From positions 15,080,265-15,144,264 of the forward strand of contig NC_035170.2 of NCBI RefSeq assembly GCF_001659605.2: DNA of 64,000 nt, written 5' to 3'. A program made the position numbers and the translations under genes. The notes below the pieces were generated by a model, which saw only the letters and a program-made list of their open reading frames with translations, was not told where the DNA came from and did no database searches. Shown in pieces: positions 48,509 to 60,144 of this stretch. This DNA comes from Manihot esculenta. Its lineage: Eukaryota > Streptophyta > Magnoliopsida > Malpighiales > Euphorbiaceae. How positions within the stretch are numbered: the first letter of the stretch is position 1; each line of letters starts with the position of its first letter.

Positions 48509-49246
48509 GTTAGGGTTTGCTGGATTTGGATAGAAGGGTGAGGGAGGAAACATGGGGTACTGTGGATAAGGTGGGTAAAAGGGAGGATAGGGTATGAAGG
48601 TGGGATATGGATTATAACTGGAGTAATCCGATGTACCCCCCATCGGATACCCTGGGCCCTGTGGAAAGGGTTGGTACTGGGGTGGTTGAATAAAACCCGA
48701 GGCCTGAGCGCCTCGGGACTCTCCCATATCCTCTTCTGACATACTCATGCCCAGACTACCATCTCTTCTCTGATCATCCTCCACAGATTTCCTCACATCT
48801 GCTGACATCCTTCCTGGATCTATTCTCCTCTTGTTTACATCAAAAGACCTTCTTGGGTCCCTTGATGTCCCTTCTCTGCTAGACCTACTAGACATTGCCT
48901 TTGGCAAAGCAGGGGGAAGGGCATCCATACCCTCATTCTCCGGTGGGACTCCAGTCAATCGTGCAGATCGACGAGTGCCTCTCATTTTGTTTTCTGAAAA
49001 GACAACATATACACATAAACATTAACATCATATGGTTCATGTGGAAACACATGAACCCACATCATACATAACATATTATTAATGCACATGCATATAGTCA
49101 TAGCATTTCACATCATCATCAAGACAGGACTCTATATCCTATCCTAGTGGACATGATTTTTCCTATTGTGCTTGCCCTTCTATGACATCTATGAGCCCGA
49201 CACACTCTAGGTCCGACCATATGAATCTAGAGCTCTGATACCACTC
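48509..49246 (-). pseudogene. Element D gag start, leader and primer-binding site
   Basis: Minus-strand ATG at 48983-48985 starts [20 protein letters not shown] Pro/Tyr-rich stretch ([17 protein letters not shown]) leads up to the E insertion at 48513, after which gag continues at 24561. The leader 48986-49246 contains the primer-binding TGGTATCAGAGCT. The frame is open in this part. Confidence 0.9.
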
Positions 49247-51387
49247 TGTAACGACCCGAAAACCGGACTACTATCGGCGCTAGGATTCAGATCAACTTAA
49301 GGTCGCCGGAACCCGTAGCAAGCCTAACATACATCCTGTACATCTGATAAAATCCCATACATGATCATACATTCTATAAAAACTTTAAACTTTTCATATA
49401 CCAAACTTGACCTGTGCATGCACTAAAACTATATACATAAAACTCCTTACTGGAGCCCTCATCAAATGCTCCAGTTGGATCAACATTTCATATGTTAAGC
49501 CTGGTTCAACACATAACATCATTAAAACATTTCATTAAGATCATGTACCAAAAGGGATTAACCATACATTAGGGCCAAGCACAATACTAAACCATGAAAC
49601 ATATCTCTACATTACATTACATTATACCATTTTGCATTACATGTCCACTACTAATCTATTACACTTAACACAACCTTCAACCTTGACGACTTTCCGGTCT
49701 ATCTTGAACCTGCAAACCTGGGGGTTAGGGGAAAAGGGTGAGCTACAAAAGCCCAGTGAGCAGAACAGTAAAAATAATTTAATAAACGTATGCTTTCATG
49801 GAATGCATCACAACACAAACAATTCACATCACGGATGGACTGACCCAAAAATCCCTCTACTCTGTGTCCGGCCCTCGGTGGAGCTCCTCAGGACTTTTAT
49901 TACATAACATAAGCTCTGTGCCCGGTCCTCGGTGGAGCTCCTCAGGACTTCTATTACATAACATAATATCTAGAGGGTTAATGGGTCGTCCTGTTGTCCA
50001 TCCATATCCACAATAAATAATGCAATGTGTCATATTCGTGGGGTCTAATGCAACCAACCTATTACATATACATGATGCATGAACATACTTAAAACATTTG
50101 ATTCCTTGAAATGGAAGATTAGTTTAGTTCTACTCACCTCTGGCTGACTCTGAACAAACTCTGAAGCAGCTATCTCACTGCTGATCACCTCGGTTCCTCA
50201 GGTACGATCCTACACAGGTGGACTCAAATGAGGGACCAAACATACTCTAACATGACTCTAAACAACTCTCCAAAAACCCCCCTAAAACATCATAAGACAT
50301 GCATGCAAAACAGGCAAAGAAAGGTTGGGCAAGGGACTTTCGGCGGCAGGTTCGGCGGCCGAAGGTCCCCACAGAGCCGAAAGTCAAGCACTTTCGGGGG
50401 CAGGGTTCGGCGGCCGAAGGTCCTTCCAGAGCCGAAAGTCACCCACTTTCGGGGGCAACTTCGGCGGCCGAAACTCCCCTCCAGAGCCGAAAGTCCAAAC
50501 TTTCAGGGGTGAGTTTAGGCGGCCAAAACTGCCTCCCCTGGCAGGTTCGGCGGCCGAACCTTGCTTCGGCGACCAAACCTGGATCCTCTTGGATGGCAGA
50601 ACCCGATTCTGCCATCCCACATTCAGCCATCCCAACTTCTCAACATGCATTCAACTATTCTATGACATGCATAAACACTTGTTCAAGCATATAGGGGCAT
50701 AAAACTAGCCTATACCCTAACAAATATCACATTAAGCATCACATTTATCATTAAACTAACATAAACCCTAATATTTTACAACTAGCCTAAACATGCATCA
50801 AAACCCCTTAACCCTCCATAAAACTTACTTAAAAATATAAGAGAAGATGAGGATCTACACTTATCTCTTGAAGATTGAGAGGAGATGCGATCCCAAACTT
50901 GGAAATATGGAGGAACGAGCTCCGGGGGTCTCCAAGTTTCAAAACTTTGATCTTAGCTTAAAATTTTCAAAGCAAAGGTAAAAACTCATCAAAACTTGAA
51001 GGGATTGAAGGAAAACACAAATTCAACCATGGGAGGGCGAAATCTCACCTATGCCAGAAAATAGAGAGATAAAACTCGCCCATTTTCGGATAAAGGGCCT
51101 TTTATAGGTGGTTGGCCAGACCACCTTCGGGGGCCAAAGGTGCTTCCGCAAGATGTTCGGCGGCCGAACTTGAGGTTCAGCGGCCGAACCTGGGTTTTTC
51201 CTCCATGCCTTTTTCTTTCAAAACTCAATTTCTTTCTTGATCAAAACCATAAAAACATATAAAAACATTTTAGAAAACCTTTATTTTATCCTTCTAGAAG
51301 GCTCCGACATTCGAGAAATTTCGGATTCCAACAGAGATTCCGCCGGAAGGTAGGAATTCCGATGCCGGGGTCTAGCCGGGCATTACA
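49247..51387 (-). repeat. 5' LTR of element D
   Basis: 2141 bp, minus strand from TGTAATGCCCGG to GGGTCGTTACA. Dyad arrays lie at about 51150-51195 and 50338-50580, and a two-unit minisatellite at about 49870-49965. It is of the same subfamily as solo LTR B. Confidence 0.92.
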
Positions 51388-52011
51388 CACTTACTCTATT
51401 TTGACTTTGTTTGGACTTGTATTCTGCCTATAATTTATCTTATAATTTTTAGAGTGTTGGGCCATGTTTTAGACTTATATTTTATTATTTATGAGTTTGA
51501 TGTGTTATTTTGGTGTGTAATTGGATTTAGACATTGTGTGTGGTTCGACCAAACCTAAGAAGAGTGTCATAGGGTTTTATTTTTTTTCTCCTTATTATAT
51601 AAGGATAAAAAACGCTTGTAAAAAGGAACTTTTGAATTAAAATTTTTAAAATTTTTCTTCATACTTTTGGTGTGTATTACTTTGAATAAGCATGAGAATT
51701 TGTTTTCATCAATTATATCAACAATTTTGGCTAACTTTAAGTGCGGGGTGTCATAGGAAGTGAGTTTATTAAATATTTGGATTTCATATCTACTTTTTAC
51801 GTGTGTATTTGAGACTTGTATCACATGATTCTACATTATTAAATCTGTCATTTTTATATATACATAATATAAAAATTAATTTTTATGAAAAATTAAAATT
51901 ATTTAGTATTAATTTTTATACAAACTATTAATTTTATACTTTAATTTTCAAAAATTAAAATAGTAATTTTCCAATTGTTATTATTAAAATAATAAATTAA
52001 AAGTTAAATTA

Positions 52012-52197
52012 AAAAATATTAGCCACTAAAAAATATTTAATCTCTAGTCAACGATCAATTAACAGAAATTTATATTTTTTATTAATATAATATCTATTTT
52101 GTTAAACAGAAATTAAATTTAGAGATTAATTTATTACTAAAAATTTAATAAAAGACTATTATGTGAATTTTGTAAACTTTTAGTGAGTTATAGAAGT
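52012..52197 (-). repeat. Right arm of the AT-rich inverted-repeat element
   Basis: This is the reverse complement partner of 8135-8310, with the shared core AATCTCTAGTCAAC at 52039-52052. It is now about 44 kb from its partner because of the nested insertions. Confidence 0.6.
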
Positions 52198-52885
52198 GTA
52201 AACAAATCCAGCGAGTTGAATTTTGAAGAGTTTAAATTTGATTTGTTTAATTTTTATGAGTTTGAATCGAATTCAAACTTTACTATTTTGAACTTTGAAC
52301 CGATTATCAATAAATTCAAACTAGATTCGTTAAACAAACAAATTTAAATGAGTTCGAGCTTTTATCGAGTTTTTATCAAATAGTTCATTAATAATTTAAT
52401 TTATTTATATATATAATAAGTTTTATTTTAAAATTAATAAATTTAAAATTAAATAATTTTAATTAAATAAGTATATATATAAATTATTTTATAAACTTAT
52501 AAAGATGAATTTTTAAATTTTAACGATTTAAATATATAAGTTTTAAGAGTATAATTAAATTGTATAAACTTAAATTTTAAAAAGTTTAAGTTTGGCTCAT
52601 AAAAATATATATTGGATTTGAATGTTTTTTTTATAATATTAAGTTTAACCTATTTAACGAGACACTATTCACGAGTTTATTTACAAGTCTTTTTATAAAT
52701 TCAAAAATGAATTGAGCTCATGAGTGTTAACCAACGGAATACTATAAAATTTAAACTTGATTTGTTTATTAAATGAATTTAAAAATTAAGTTCGAGTTTG
52801 GTTCGTTTAAAAATCGAGTCGAATCCAATTGAATTTTTATCGAGACAAATCTCGAGTAATTTATTAACAGCCTAATGAGTAGCAT
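52198..52885. mobile_element. Possible hAT-like non-autonomous DNA transposon relic
   Basis: The left end AGAAGTGTAAACAAATCC and the reverse complement of the right end (TAGGCTGTTAATAAATTA) resemble the TAGRG-TGT-AA ends of plant non-autonomous hAT-like elements. The interior is rich in GAGTTTGAATCGAATTC-type subterminal motifs. The 8-base flanks (GTGAGTTA and ATGAGTAG) agree only partly. There is no coding region. Confidence 0.35.
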
Positions 52886-53240
52886 GTAAATTATTTTAAT
52901 TTTTTTAATCTTAGCAGGTTTAATTAATATAAATATTTATTAATATACAGTTAAAATTATATTAATAAACAATGTAAATATTAGGATGACTAGTGATTTT
53001 TTAATAAAATGTCTAAAAATGTCTGGTTTTAGAAAATATATAGAGCTTTTAATTATGTAATTTGAAATTGGAATAAATTAATAATTTTTAAAAAAATCTA
53101 AAAATTTAATAGTAATTCTCCTTAAAAAATTAGTTTAAAATTAATTTCCAAATGCCTAATTCAAACAAAATATGTGCATACCATAGCCAAGAAAATAACA
53201 TTTTAATAATTCATATCATAATTGTGGTTTTAGTATTAAA
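52886..53240. other. AT-rich intergenic sequence
   Basis: No gene, repeat unit or RNA feature recognised. Confidence 0.5.
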
Positions 53241-53870
53241 AAAAAAAAGGAAACCTCAACGTTAAGAATCCCTTACTCCAGCCAGCAATTTTGTAAATTT
53301 CATTAAAGGGATCATTACAGGACATTGGCCCAAGGACTGAAATAGATAAAAAGGTCTCTCAGACGTAGTAAAGAGAAGAGTCCAATAATCACAAAACCCC
53401 AAAAATCTGATTCCAGAAATGACTATGACTCGACTTTCTATCCCTAACGCCACTCTTTGCTACCTCTGCCCGGAGATGGCACTGAAGAACTAAAAGCCAC
53501 TAGAGCAAGGAAGAACAAGGCATTTTAACTCAAAGAGAATATGTATCATCGGCTTAGTTGGAAGTGATGAAGCCTGGTGTCTAAAAAACGGAAAACTGAT
53601 AATTTCAAAATTGAGTCGAGATACCCTACTAAAGCTAAGGAAACAACCTCCAATAGTCAATAGACAGCACCCGTGCGAGGAGAGGAGATGCACCACAAGC
53701 TCTCTTTCGTGAGCCACCGATGTCTCCTCCTGTAAAGATGTACCCTTAACAGCACAAATCTAGAGACTGCCACCTGCATAACAGAAAAGACACAATGAAC
53801 TACATAAGGTAAGGTAGGGAAAATCAACTCCCTTTCCTTAAACCAACGTATGTCTTTAACCAAAGAAAAA
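53241..53870 (-). pseudogene. LINE 3' end remnant (RNase H tail and 3' UTR)
   Basis: On the minus strand 53863-53800 translates to VKDIRWFKERELIFP, reminiscent of the end of LINE-associated RNase H domains. The next 500 bases have no long frame but end with a GATCCCTTTAATGAAATTTA motif (about 53300) typical of plant L1 3' UTRs. A homopolymer lies near 53240. Frames are broken; the identification rests on short motifs. Confidence 0.35.
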
Positions 53871-54281
53871 TCACAAAAACTATTAAAAATAAGAATAGTT
53901 TAGTTTTTGTATTTTTAGTCAGAGCCAAATAAGTATAATTTAATTTTTTTATTAATTAAATTTTTAAACTTTACTTTTAAAATTAAATAAGTTATAATTT
54001 AATAACTATTTTTATATATTTTTTACATTTTATCTAAATTAAAATACTATTTTTTTTATATGTCAAATTTAAAAAAATTATTATTAAAAATAATATTAAA
54101 TTAAATCAGAATTTATTTAATATTATAAATAAAATTTTATATTTATTTAATTAAAAAGTATACAAATTTAATTAAATTTATTTTCATTGTTTACACCCTG
54201 TTTAAAAGGAGAGAGAAAAAATCTGCTCCCTGTGAGCGAATGACTACGTATAACACTTATAAGAAAAAAGCGTTTTGTATT
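53871..54281. other. AT-rich intergenic sequence
   Basis: No recognisable feature beyond A/T runs. Confidence 0.5.
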
Positions 54282-54352
54282 TGGAATAATCAAACTTAAT
54301 ACCGTAATTAATTCGAATTTGAAATAATCAAACTTAATACCGTAATTAAATC
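54282..54352. repeat. Two tandem units of about 36 bp
   Basis: AATAATCAAACTTAATACCG followed by TAATTA occurs twice in direct succession. It abuts the TCGA-rich relic downstream. Confidence 0.7.
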
Positions 54353-55045
54353 AAGTCGAATCGAATTTTGATAAGTTTAAATTCGATTAGAAAATAAATT
54401 TAAAAGTTTGAGTTCGAATTCGATTTGAGTTTCAGTTATAAGATTGAATTCGATCTATAAAATAAATATTAAATTTAAATTCGATTTGAGTTCGATTCAT
54501 AATAAACTCGATTATCACATTAACGAACCAATTCAAACTTCACTCAAAAATTTCGAATTGAACTCATTTAGATTTGAATTTGAGCTCGATTATATCATAA
54601 ACAAGTTTAATATAATTTAAATTCATTTAAATTATAAACAAATTTAAATTAAAAATAAAATTAAAATTATAAGATTATTAAAAAAATTTTAAATTAAATT
54701 TTTTTAGTTAATTGAAGTTTTTCGAATCTAAAACTAATGAAAAATAATGCATAAGGGTTGTTCTGAAGTCACAGTCCTTTATATCCTTTCAACTTCCGAT
54801 GTGGAATTGGTTTTGGCAAACGAGCATGTTTACGAGTTTGTTCGCAAGTCTGCGCACGAGTCAATTCACGAGCCTGTTCACGACTCAGCTAGCGAGCTTG
54901 TTCATAAACTTGAAAACGAGTCAAATTTACGAGTTTAAACGAGCCAAATATTGTTAAACTCAAACTCGACTCATTTATTAAACGAGTCTAAAGAGTGAGC
55001 CGAGTCTCGAACAACTTAACTCACCATGTTCGTTTACGCTCCTAA
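54353..55045. mobile_element. Second TCGAG-rich DNA-transposon-like relic
   Basis: The block repeats ATTCGATTTGAGTTCG-like words, then from about 54826 ACGAGTTTGTTCGC, GCACGAGTCAATTC and ACGAGCCTGTTC in loose tandem. It ends in ACGAACATGG-type sequence whose reverse complement starts TAGGAGCGTAAACGAAC, like a hAT-type end. The opposite end is not identifiable, so boundaries are approximate. Confidence 0.35.
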
Positions 55046-56530
55046 TCAAATTCACAAAGAGTTTCTCTTTTTAAAAATATATTTGAGAGAGACACCTTAT
55101 GGCTGCTAGTAATTTCCAAACTTTCCGAACTATTAAATTGTAACTCAATAATTTTAAAGTCTTAAAAATATAAGGTCTCAACTTCAACTTTGATACAACG
55201 ATGAAAATTCTAAATATAGGTTCATTAATTATTGATTTATTTTTCTTTTGAATCTTTTCAATAAAAATTAAAGTTGAGAAAAATTCAATTTAAACAGAAA
55301 ATCTTGGATAAAAGGAAAATAAATGAGGGAGGAATGAAAATAAAATTATTTTGTTTGAAAATATAAGAAAATAAACAAAGGGAAAGAAAATTATAATTAA
55401 TTTATAATTCTATCATATGTATTTAAAAAGATTATAACTAAAGCAAGATGATAACTTTTGTTCTTAAAGATGAAATGGTGTGGAGAAGCTGATCTGCAAA
55501 GAAGCCGATTTAAAAGTAAATCTGTATATAGAGGTCGATCTTTTGATCTTAAAAGTAGATTTATGTAGAGAGATCAATTTTTTTTTTATCCTTTTCCTTC
55601 TTTTTTCTCCTGTGTACAATGTACGTATTGTATATTATCATTTTTTTTTTATTAGCTGGCACTAAATTACTTCGTCATTTCTTTTTGTTATTTATTTTGA
55701 AATAATTCATCAATTTATATATAATAATTTGCAAAGATCAATAACAAATCGAGTCATTCTTTCATAATTTTTTTTTACAGTATTTCAAAATGAACGAAGT
55801 GACTGTAAAAAGTAATTTTGATACATAAAAGTACACTTTCCCTCATAATTTTTTTTAACCAATTTAGAGAAAAACAACATAAGGTAAATGAAGTCTATTT
55901 TTCATTTTTTCTTTTTTCCCTTAATTTTCAAACAAGGAAAATGTCAATTATCTCAATTTATTTTCCTTTCCCTGCATTTTTCATACATCCAAATAAAAAG
56001 AAATAGAACTATTAAAACATATTGAAAATAATGAGCTTCAAAATAAAGTAGACAAAGAAGATATATCCTAACTCAAAATAAAGAGAAAACTTTTATACCC
56101 ATTTCTATTAGAGAACGTTTGGCAACCAGAAACTAGACTTATATAACCAAAGTCCTCAAGTTTCTAACTTCATTTAAATAAACTTGTCTTTTAAAATCTT
56201 TACCTAAATTAAATTCTTAAACATTTCCAACATTAAAAAAAGATCTCCTTACCTTCATATTGTTTAAAATCTTTACACATGATGGTTGAGATGGACTAAC
56301 AAAAAATAGTGTGTGCATTTAATTCTGATGAGGAACAATTTTCAAAGTTTGGTAAGATTACCATGGATTATCAAAATTTATTTTTGCAAGGATCTCATTG
56401 GTCCACAATGTGATTTAGGAGACAAACTAATCTAACTGCTTATGCATTAGCTAAAGCAACTATATTATATGCTAATCTATCTGTTTACTCAAATTTTATA
56501 CCCAAATTTTTTCGCTTATTATTTTGAATA
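55046..56530. other. AT-rich intergenic sequence
   Basis: Short frames only, with no protein motif. Poly-T runs occur near 55580 and 55642. Nothing else supported. Confidence 0.5.
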
Positions 56531-56820
56531 TTTAGGGTGATAGGATGGTTATAGGTCAGTTGGATCTGATTTATTAAACTTTATCTGGATATTAATAAAG
56601 GAAATTTTATTCATCTGCGACTGTTATTATGGCTGTTACTAATAACGCATGATATTGCTAAACGGGTTCGGTGTTTGTCAGTTACTGTAATTGAGGCCCA
56701 TGCTTTATTAGAAGGGCTTAAATTAGTAGTTGTTGTAGGCCTCCTATCTGTGGAATGCGAACTTGATTCTCTAATTTTGTCAAATGCTCTCCAACAGGAC
56801 TTTTTGTCTTTTTAAGGATA
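56531..56820 (+). pseudogene. RNase H-like domain fragment of a LINE
   Basis: At about 56685-56815 the translation reads VIEAHALLEGLKLVVVVGLL, then ECELDSLILSNAL, matching the A-E-x-x-A-L-x-x-G-L plus E-x-D-S-x-x-L-x-x-A-L core of plant RNase H-like domains. Upstream frames are broken. It is a short orphan fragment. Confidence 0.5.
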
Positions 56821-57455
56821 AAAAAAATTATTTGTCCTTTTGGGTCCAAGCAAAAATTATTTGCAAAAAAGGGATTTGATCGCCTACGTGACGGTCACAT
56901 CCCATGCCTAGCACCCTTCACAAGTGTGCCAAGGCTTGGCGTGTTTTACAAGAGCGCCAGAGCTTTTTCTTTGTTTTTTTTTTTATGTTTTTAAATGATT
57001 GCCTATCGCGCTTTTTATTGGATGGCAAAAAAATAATTTTTCTTTAGAACTGGCGCTTGTGTGAGTGGCACCAGACTTTGAATATTTTATTTATTTATTT
57101 ATTAAAATTATATATTTTAACGAGTATTTCTTATAATATATTTAAAAAATTTATTTAAGGTATTTGTTTTTATTTTTCCCTTCCTTTCTCACTTATCTTG
57201 TCAATTTATCAATTCTCTCATAACTTTCCATTCACCTTTATAATTAATATTTATTTCGTTTTAACAATAATGCAAATAATTATATAACTAAATTTAATTT
57301 AATAATTGATTGTAACGACAATTAAATTAAATTTAACAAAATTGAAAATTAAATTAAATTTAAAATAATATTAATTAACACATTGTTGTGGATCAACGTC
57401 TGTTTCACACTATCGTGATCTCCTCTCTTAAAGGCGCTTTGTATTTATAGAAAGG
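56821..57455. other. Non-coding stretch before element C
   Basis: No open frame of interest. From about 57383 it may be the remaining end of the copia LTR found at 62598-62746, since element C would have split that LTR, but the ends could not be matched with confidence. Confidence 0.3.
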
Positions 57456-57460
57456 TAATA

Positions 57461-57857
57461 TGACATAGAGCAATTAGCATTGAATTTTACGGTATATTTG
57501 GACCGGACCTAATTTTTGCTGCCGACGTCTGAGAGAGACCCACGATAGCTTTTTGAAAAGAAAATTTTGAGATGTACGACTTTCAAAAGTGTAGTTTAAT
57601 ATGAAAATTCCATCGTTTAGGAATCAATTTTACATTTTAATTATTTTTTTATATATTTTAGATATTTTCATAATTTTGCATATTATGGTTTTTTTTTCTA
57701 TTATAAATAGCCTCCCTTGACTATTAAAAACTCACTTTTCAATTTTTGAGAAATTTCAATAAGACTTTTAGTCTTCTAACCTATCTTTTCTCTTATTTCG
57801 TTTTAGCCAAATGATATTGGTTAAAACTCCTGACAGAGTCTAAATAGTCCTTTATTA
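57461..57857 (+). repeat. 5' LTR of element C
   Basis: It is collinear with 62196-62592. A CTATTATAAATAGCCTCCC TATA-like box lies at about 57700-57716. The terminal CA is TTA here. Confidence 0.93.
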
Positions 57858-57883
57858 GATAGATATCAGAGCTAAGCTCGACT

Positions 57884-59017
57884 ATGGTAGATAACCAAGA
57901 GGCGTGACTTGCTGCGATTGAGGCATCTTTGGCAGAATTGAGGGAGATGATCGGACAGCTGACCCTGCAGCAAGGACTCCACGAACCTGCTGCCGCCGCA
58001 CACCCCCAGCCAGTCGCCAATCCTGTGGCCGCCAATCCTGTGCCTGCAAATCTCTATCAAAATTATCAGGAAAGTTACAAGATCAAGATAGAACTTTAAA
58101 ACTTTTTTGGTTCGCTGGATGTGGAATATGTTCTTGATTGGCTGGCAGAGGTTGAACGTTTTTTTCGAAGTTATGAACGTGGAAGAGGATCGCAAGGTTC
58201 CGATTGTGGCTTATAAGTTAAAAGGGGATGCAGTAGCCTGGTGGAATTCGATTCAAAACGAACGCTATCGGAGGAGGCTAGAACTCATACGAAACTGGGT
58301 GTTGATGAAGCAGATGTTTGAACAACAGTTCTTGCCTAGCGATCACACTCAAATTTTATATAACCGGTATTATGACTGTGTATAGAGGAACCGAAGGGTT
58401 GATGAATATACCGAGGAATTTTTGAGGTTGCAGGCGAGGTGTGAAAACTGTGAGAACGAAGCCCAACAGGTTGCTCATTATCAGAGGGGCCTGAATCACG
58501 AAATTCGTTGTATGATAGGAGTAGCTGCGATTTTCACCTTGGCAGATGCTATTGAGATGGCAAAAAGGGCAGAAGAGTGTGTTGATTGGCAACCATGGCA
58601 GCAGTACAATTGAAATTTTAATTACAGAAATTCTGGTTCAACAGGGACGCAGTAGTATAGAGGTAATTATAGCGGCAACCTTCTAAGGTTGTAAATTCTA
58701 GCAATCCTTAGAATACCATGGAAGAAAGGAGAGGCAATAAGGGAAAGGCAGTCACCACTACAACATATAAAGGAGGCAGAACCAATCCTTATCAGAAGCC
58801 AACGGGAGACATATGTTACCGCTGCAGGCAACCTAATCATCGATCAAATAATTATCCAGAACGTAGAGGAGTTAATACTGATCGCCGACAGGTTAATATA
58901 GCTGAGCAGGTGGCTGAAACTGACAAGGAAGTGGATGACGATGACGAATCTATTGCTGGTTCTGAAGATGGAGAGGTCACCTATGTGGTAAAGAAAATCT
59001 TATGCTCAAAAAAATAG
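57884..59017 (+). pseudogene. Element C gag (broken)
   Basis: ATG at 57884 (MVDNQEA) is followed by TGA at about 57905 where an Arg codon is expected. LAELREMIGQLTLQQGL and an Ala/Pro-rich linker follow. The core LDWLAEVERFF shifts frame near 58140 and continues as YKLKGDAVAWWNSIQ and MFEQQFLPSDHTQILYNRYY, then VDEYTEEFLRLQARCE after a stop at 58383. The zinc knuckle CYRCRQPNHRSNNYPE has Tyr for the last Cys. An acidic tail ends at 59017. Confidence 0.88.
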
Positions 59018-60140
59018 GAGGATGAGACGCAAAGGAGGAAGATTTTCTATGCAAAGTGTCGAGTAGGAGAGGCAATTTGCAGGCTAATTATAGATAGCTG
59101 CAGTTGTGAGAATTTGATAGCTAAGCAATTGGTGGAGAAATTGCAGTTGCCTACACAGCCGCACCCTTTGCCATACAAAGTCAGATGGATTAAGGAAGGT
59201 CCGACAATTGAGGTCAACAGAATCTGCAGCGTGCCTATCTCGATCGGTAAATCTTATAATGAACCTGTTAATTGTGATGTTGTGGATATGGATTGCTGTG
59301 GCATTTTGCTAGGTCGCCCTTGGCAATTCGATGTTGATGCTTTGCATAAGGGAAAGGATAATTCATACATGTTCACGTGAAATCAAAAGAAGATTACTAT
59401 CTTGCCTTCCGGTTCTGCGAAACATTCTAAAGTGGAAGGGAAGAATGTTGTTGTTGTTTCCACGGGAGTGCAAAGGCTATCAGGCGCAGTTGAGAAATCT
59501 GGAGGCATACTGGCTTTATTGGTGAGAGCAAAAGGTACAATGAAGGATGCACCATCTTTACCACCACCAGTCAAAGAGCTATTGAAGGAGTTTCCTAAGA
59601 TAGTAGAGGAATCATCCAAGCTTCCACCTCTACGGGATATCCAACATCAGATTGATCTCATTCCCAAATCAAAATTACCGAATCTGCCTCATTACAAGAT
59701 GAGTCCAAAGGAGAGTGAAATCCTCCAAGAACAGGTGGAAGAATTACTGAAGAAGGGGCATATTCGGGAGAGCATTAGCCCCTACGGAGTACCTGCATTA
59801 TTAGTTCCAAAGAAAGATGGGACTTGGAGAATGTGCGTAGATAGCAGGGCCATCAACAAAATTATAGTTCAATATTGATTTCCTATTCCACGATTGGATG
59901 ACATGCTGGATCAGCTATTTGGGTCTAAATTCTTTTCTAAAATCGACCTTAAAAGTGGCTATCACCAAGTTCGGATCAAGGAGGGAGATGAATGGAAGAC
60001 TGGTTTCAAGACTAAGGAAGGCTTGTATGAGTGGCTGGTTATGCCCTTTGGTTTAACGAATGCACCTAGCACTTTTATGCGACTCATGAACTAGGTTTTG
60101 CATCCTTTCTTACGCAAATTTGTGATGTTTATTTTGATGA
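59018..60140 (+). pseudogene. Element C protease and first part of RT (broken)
   Basis: The protease-like part has LIIDSCSCENLIAKQLVEKL (about 59083-59140) and CCGILLGRPWQFD. The Asp is present, but the usual D-S/T-G is D-S-C. RT begins near 59560 and contains KKDGTWRMCVDSRAINKI, a TGA at about 59877, [38 protein letters not shown], a TAG at 60093 and YFDDILIFS at about 60130-60160 in a shifted frame. Confidence 0.9.
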
Positions 60141-60144
60141 CATC

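Larger units (their letters stand above)
17820..51387 (-). mobile_element. Element D: Tekay/Del chromovirus, minus strand, split by E
   Basis: The 3' LTR is 17820-19939, the internal region 19940-24566 plus 48509-49246, and the 5' LTR 49247-51387. The 5-bp flanks are TACTT (17815-17819) and CACTT (51388-51392), a target duplication with one mismatch. The primer-binding site TGGTATCAGAGCT (minus) lies at about 49231-49243. The polypurine tract next to the 3' LTR is at 19940-19954. All coding domains are recognisable but broken. By eye about 5 percent of bases differ between the LTRs in the first 280 bases, the highest of the Tekay pairs here. Confidence 0.9.
8663..51838 (+). mobile_element. 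Element A: CRM-like Ty3/gypsy retrotransposon, heavily interrupted
   Basis: The 5' LTR 8663-11596 contains solo LTR B, the internal region is 11597-17523, and the 3' LTR 17524-51838 contains the whole nest D/E/F/G/H. The flanking target duplication is TTAAA at 8658-8662 and 51839-51843. LTRs begin TGATA and end CA (decayed to TA at the right end). The primer-binding site TGGTATCAAAACC starts at 11599 and fits initiator tRNA-Met. RT wording (KKDGTWRMCIDCKAVNKI, LDDMLDELHG) and an integrase tail ending in the LTR point to the CRM (centromeric) chromovirus clade. Coding capacity is destroyed. Confidence 0.85.
17524..51838 (+). repeat. 3' LTR of element A (split by element D)
   Basis: The left part 17524-17819 aligns with 8663-8963, and the right part 51388-51838 aligns with 11041-11596. 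The terminal CA has become TA at the right end. About 740 bp remain, against about 850 in the 5' LTR, because of deletions such as one near 51730. Confidence 0.85.

Noticed and set aside
53262..53863. Host genes on the minus strand (63-75 codon frames)
   Set aside because: No conserved domain and no splice-supported extension. The stretch fits a LINE tail better.
55480..56006. Small open frames of about 60 codons
   Set aside because: They lie in AT-rich sequence with Phe/Leu/Ile bias, as expected by chance, and no neighbour gives support.
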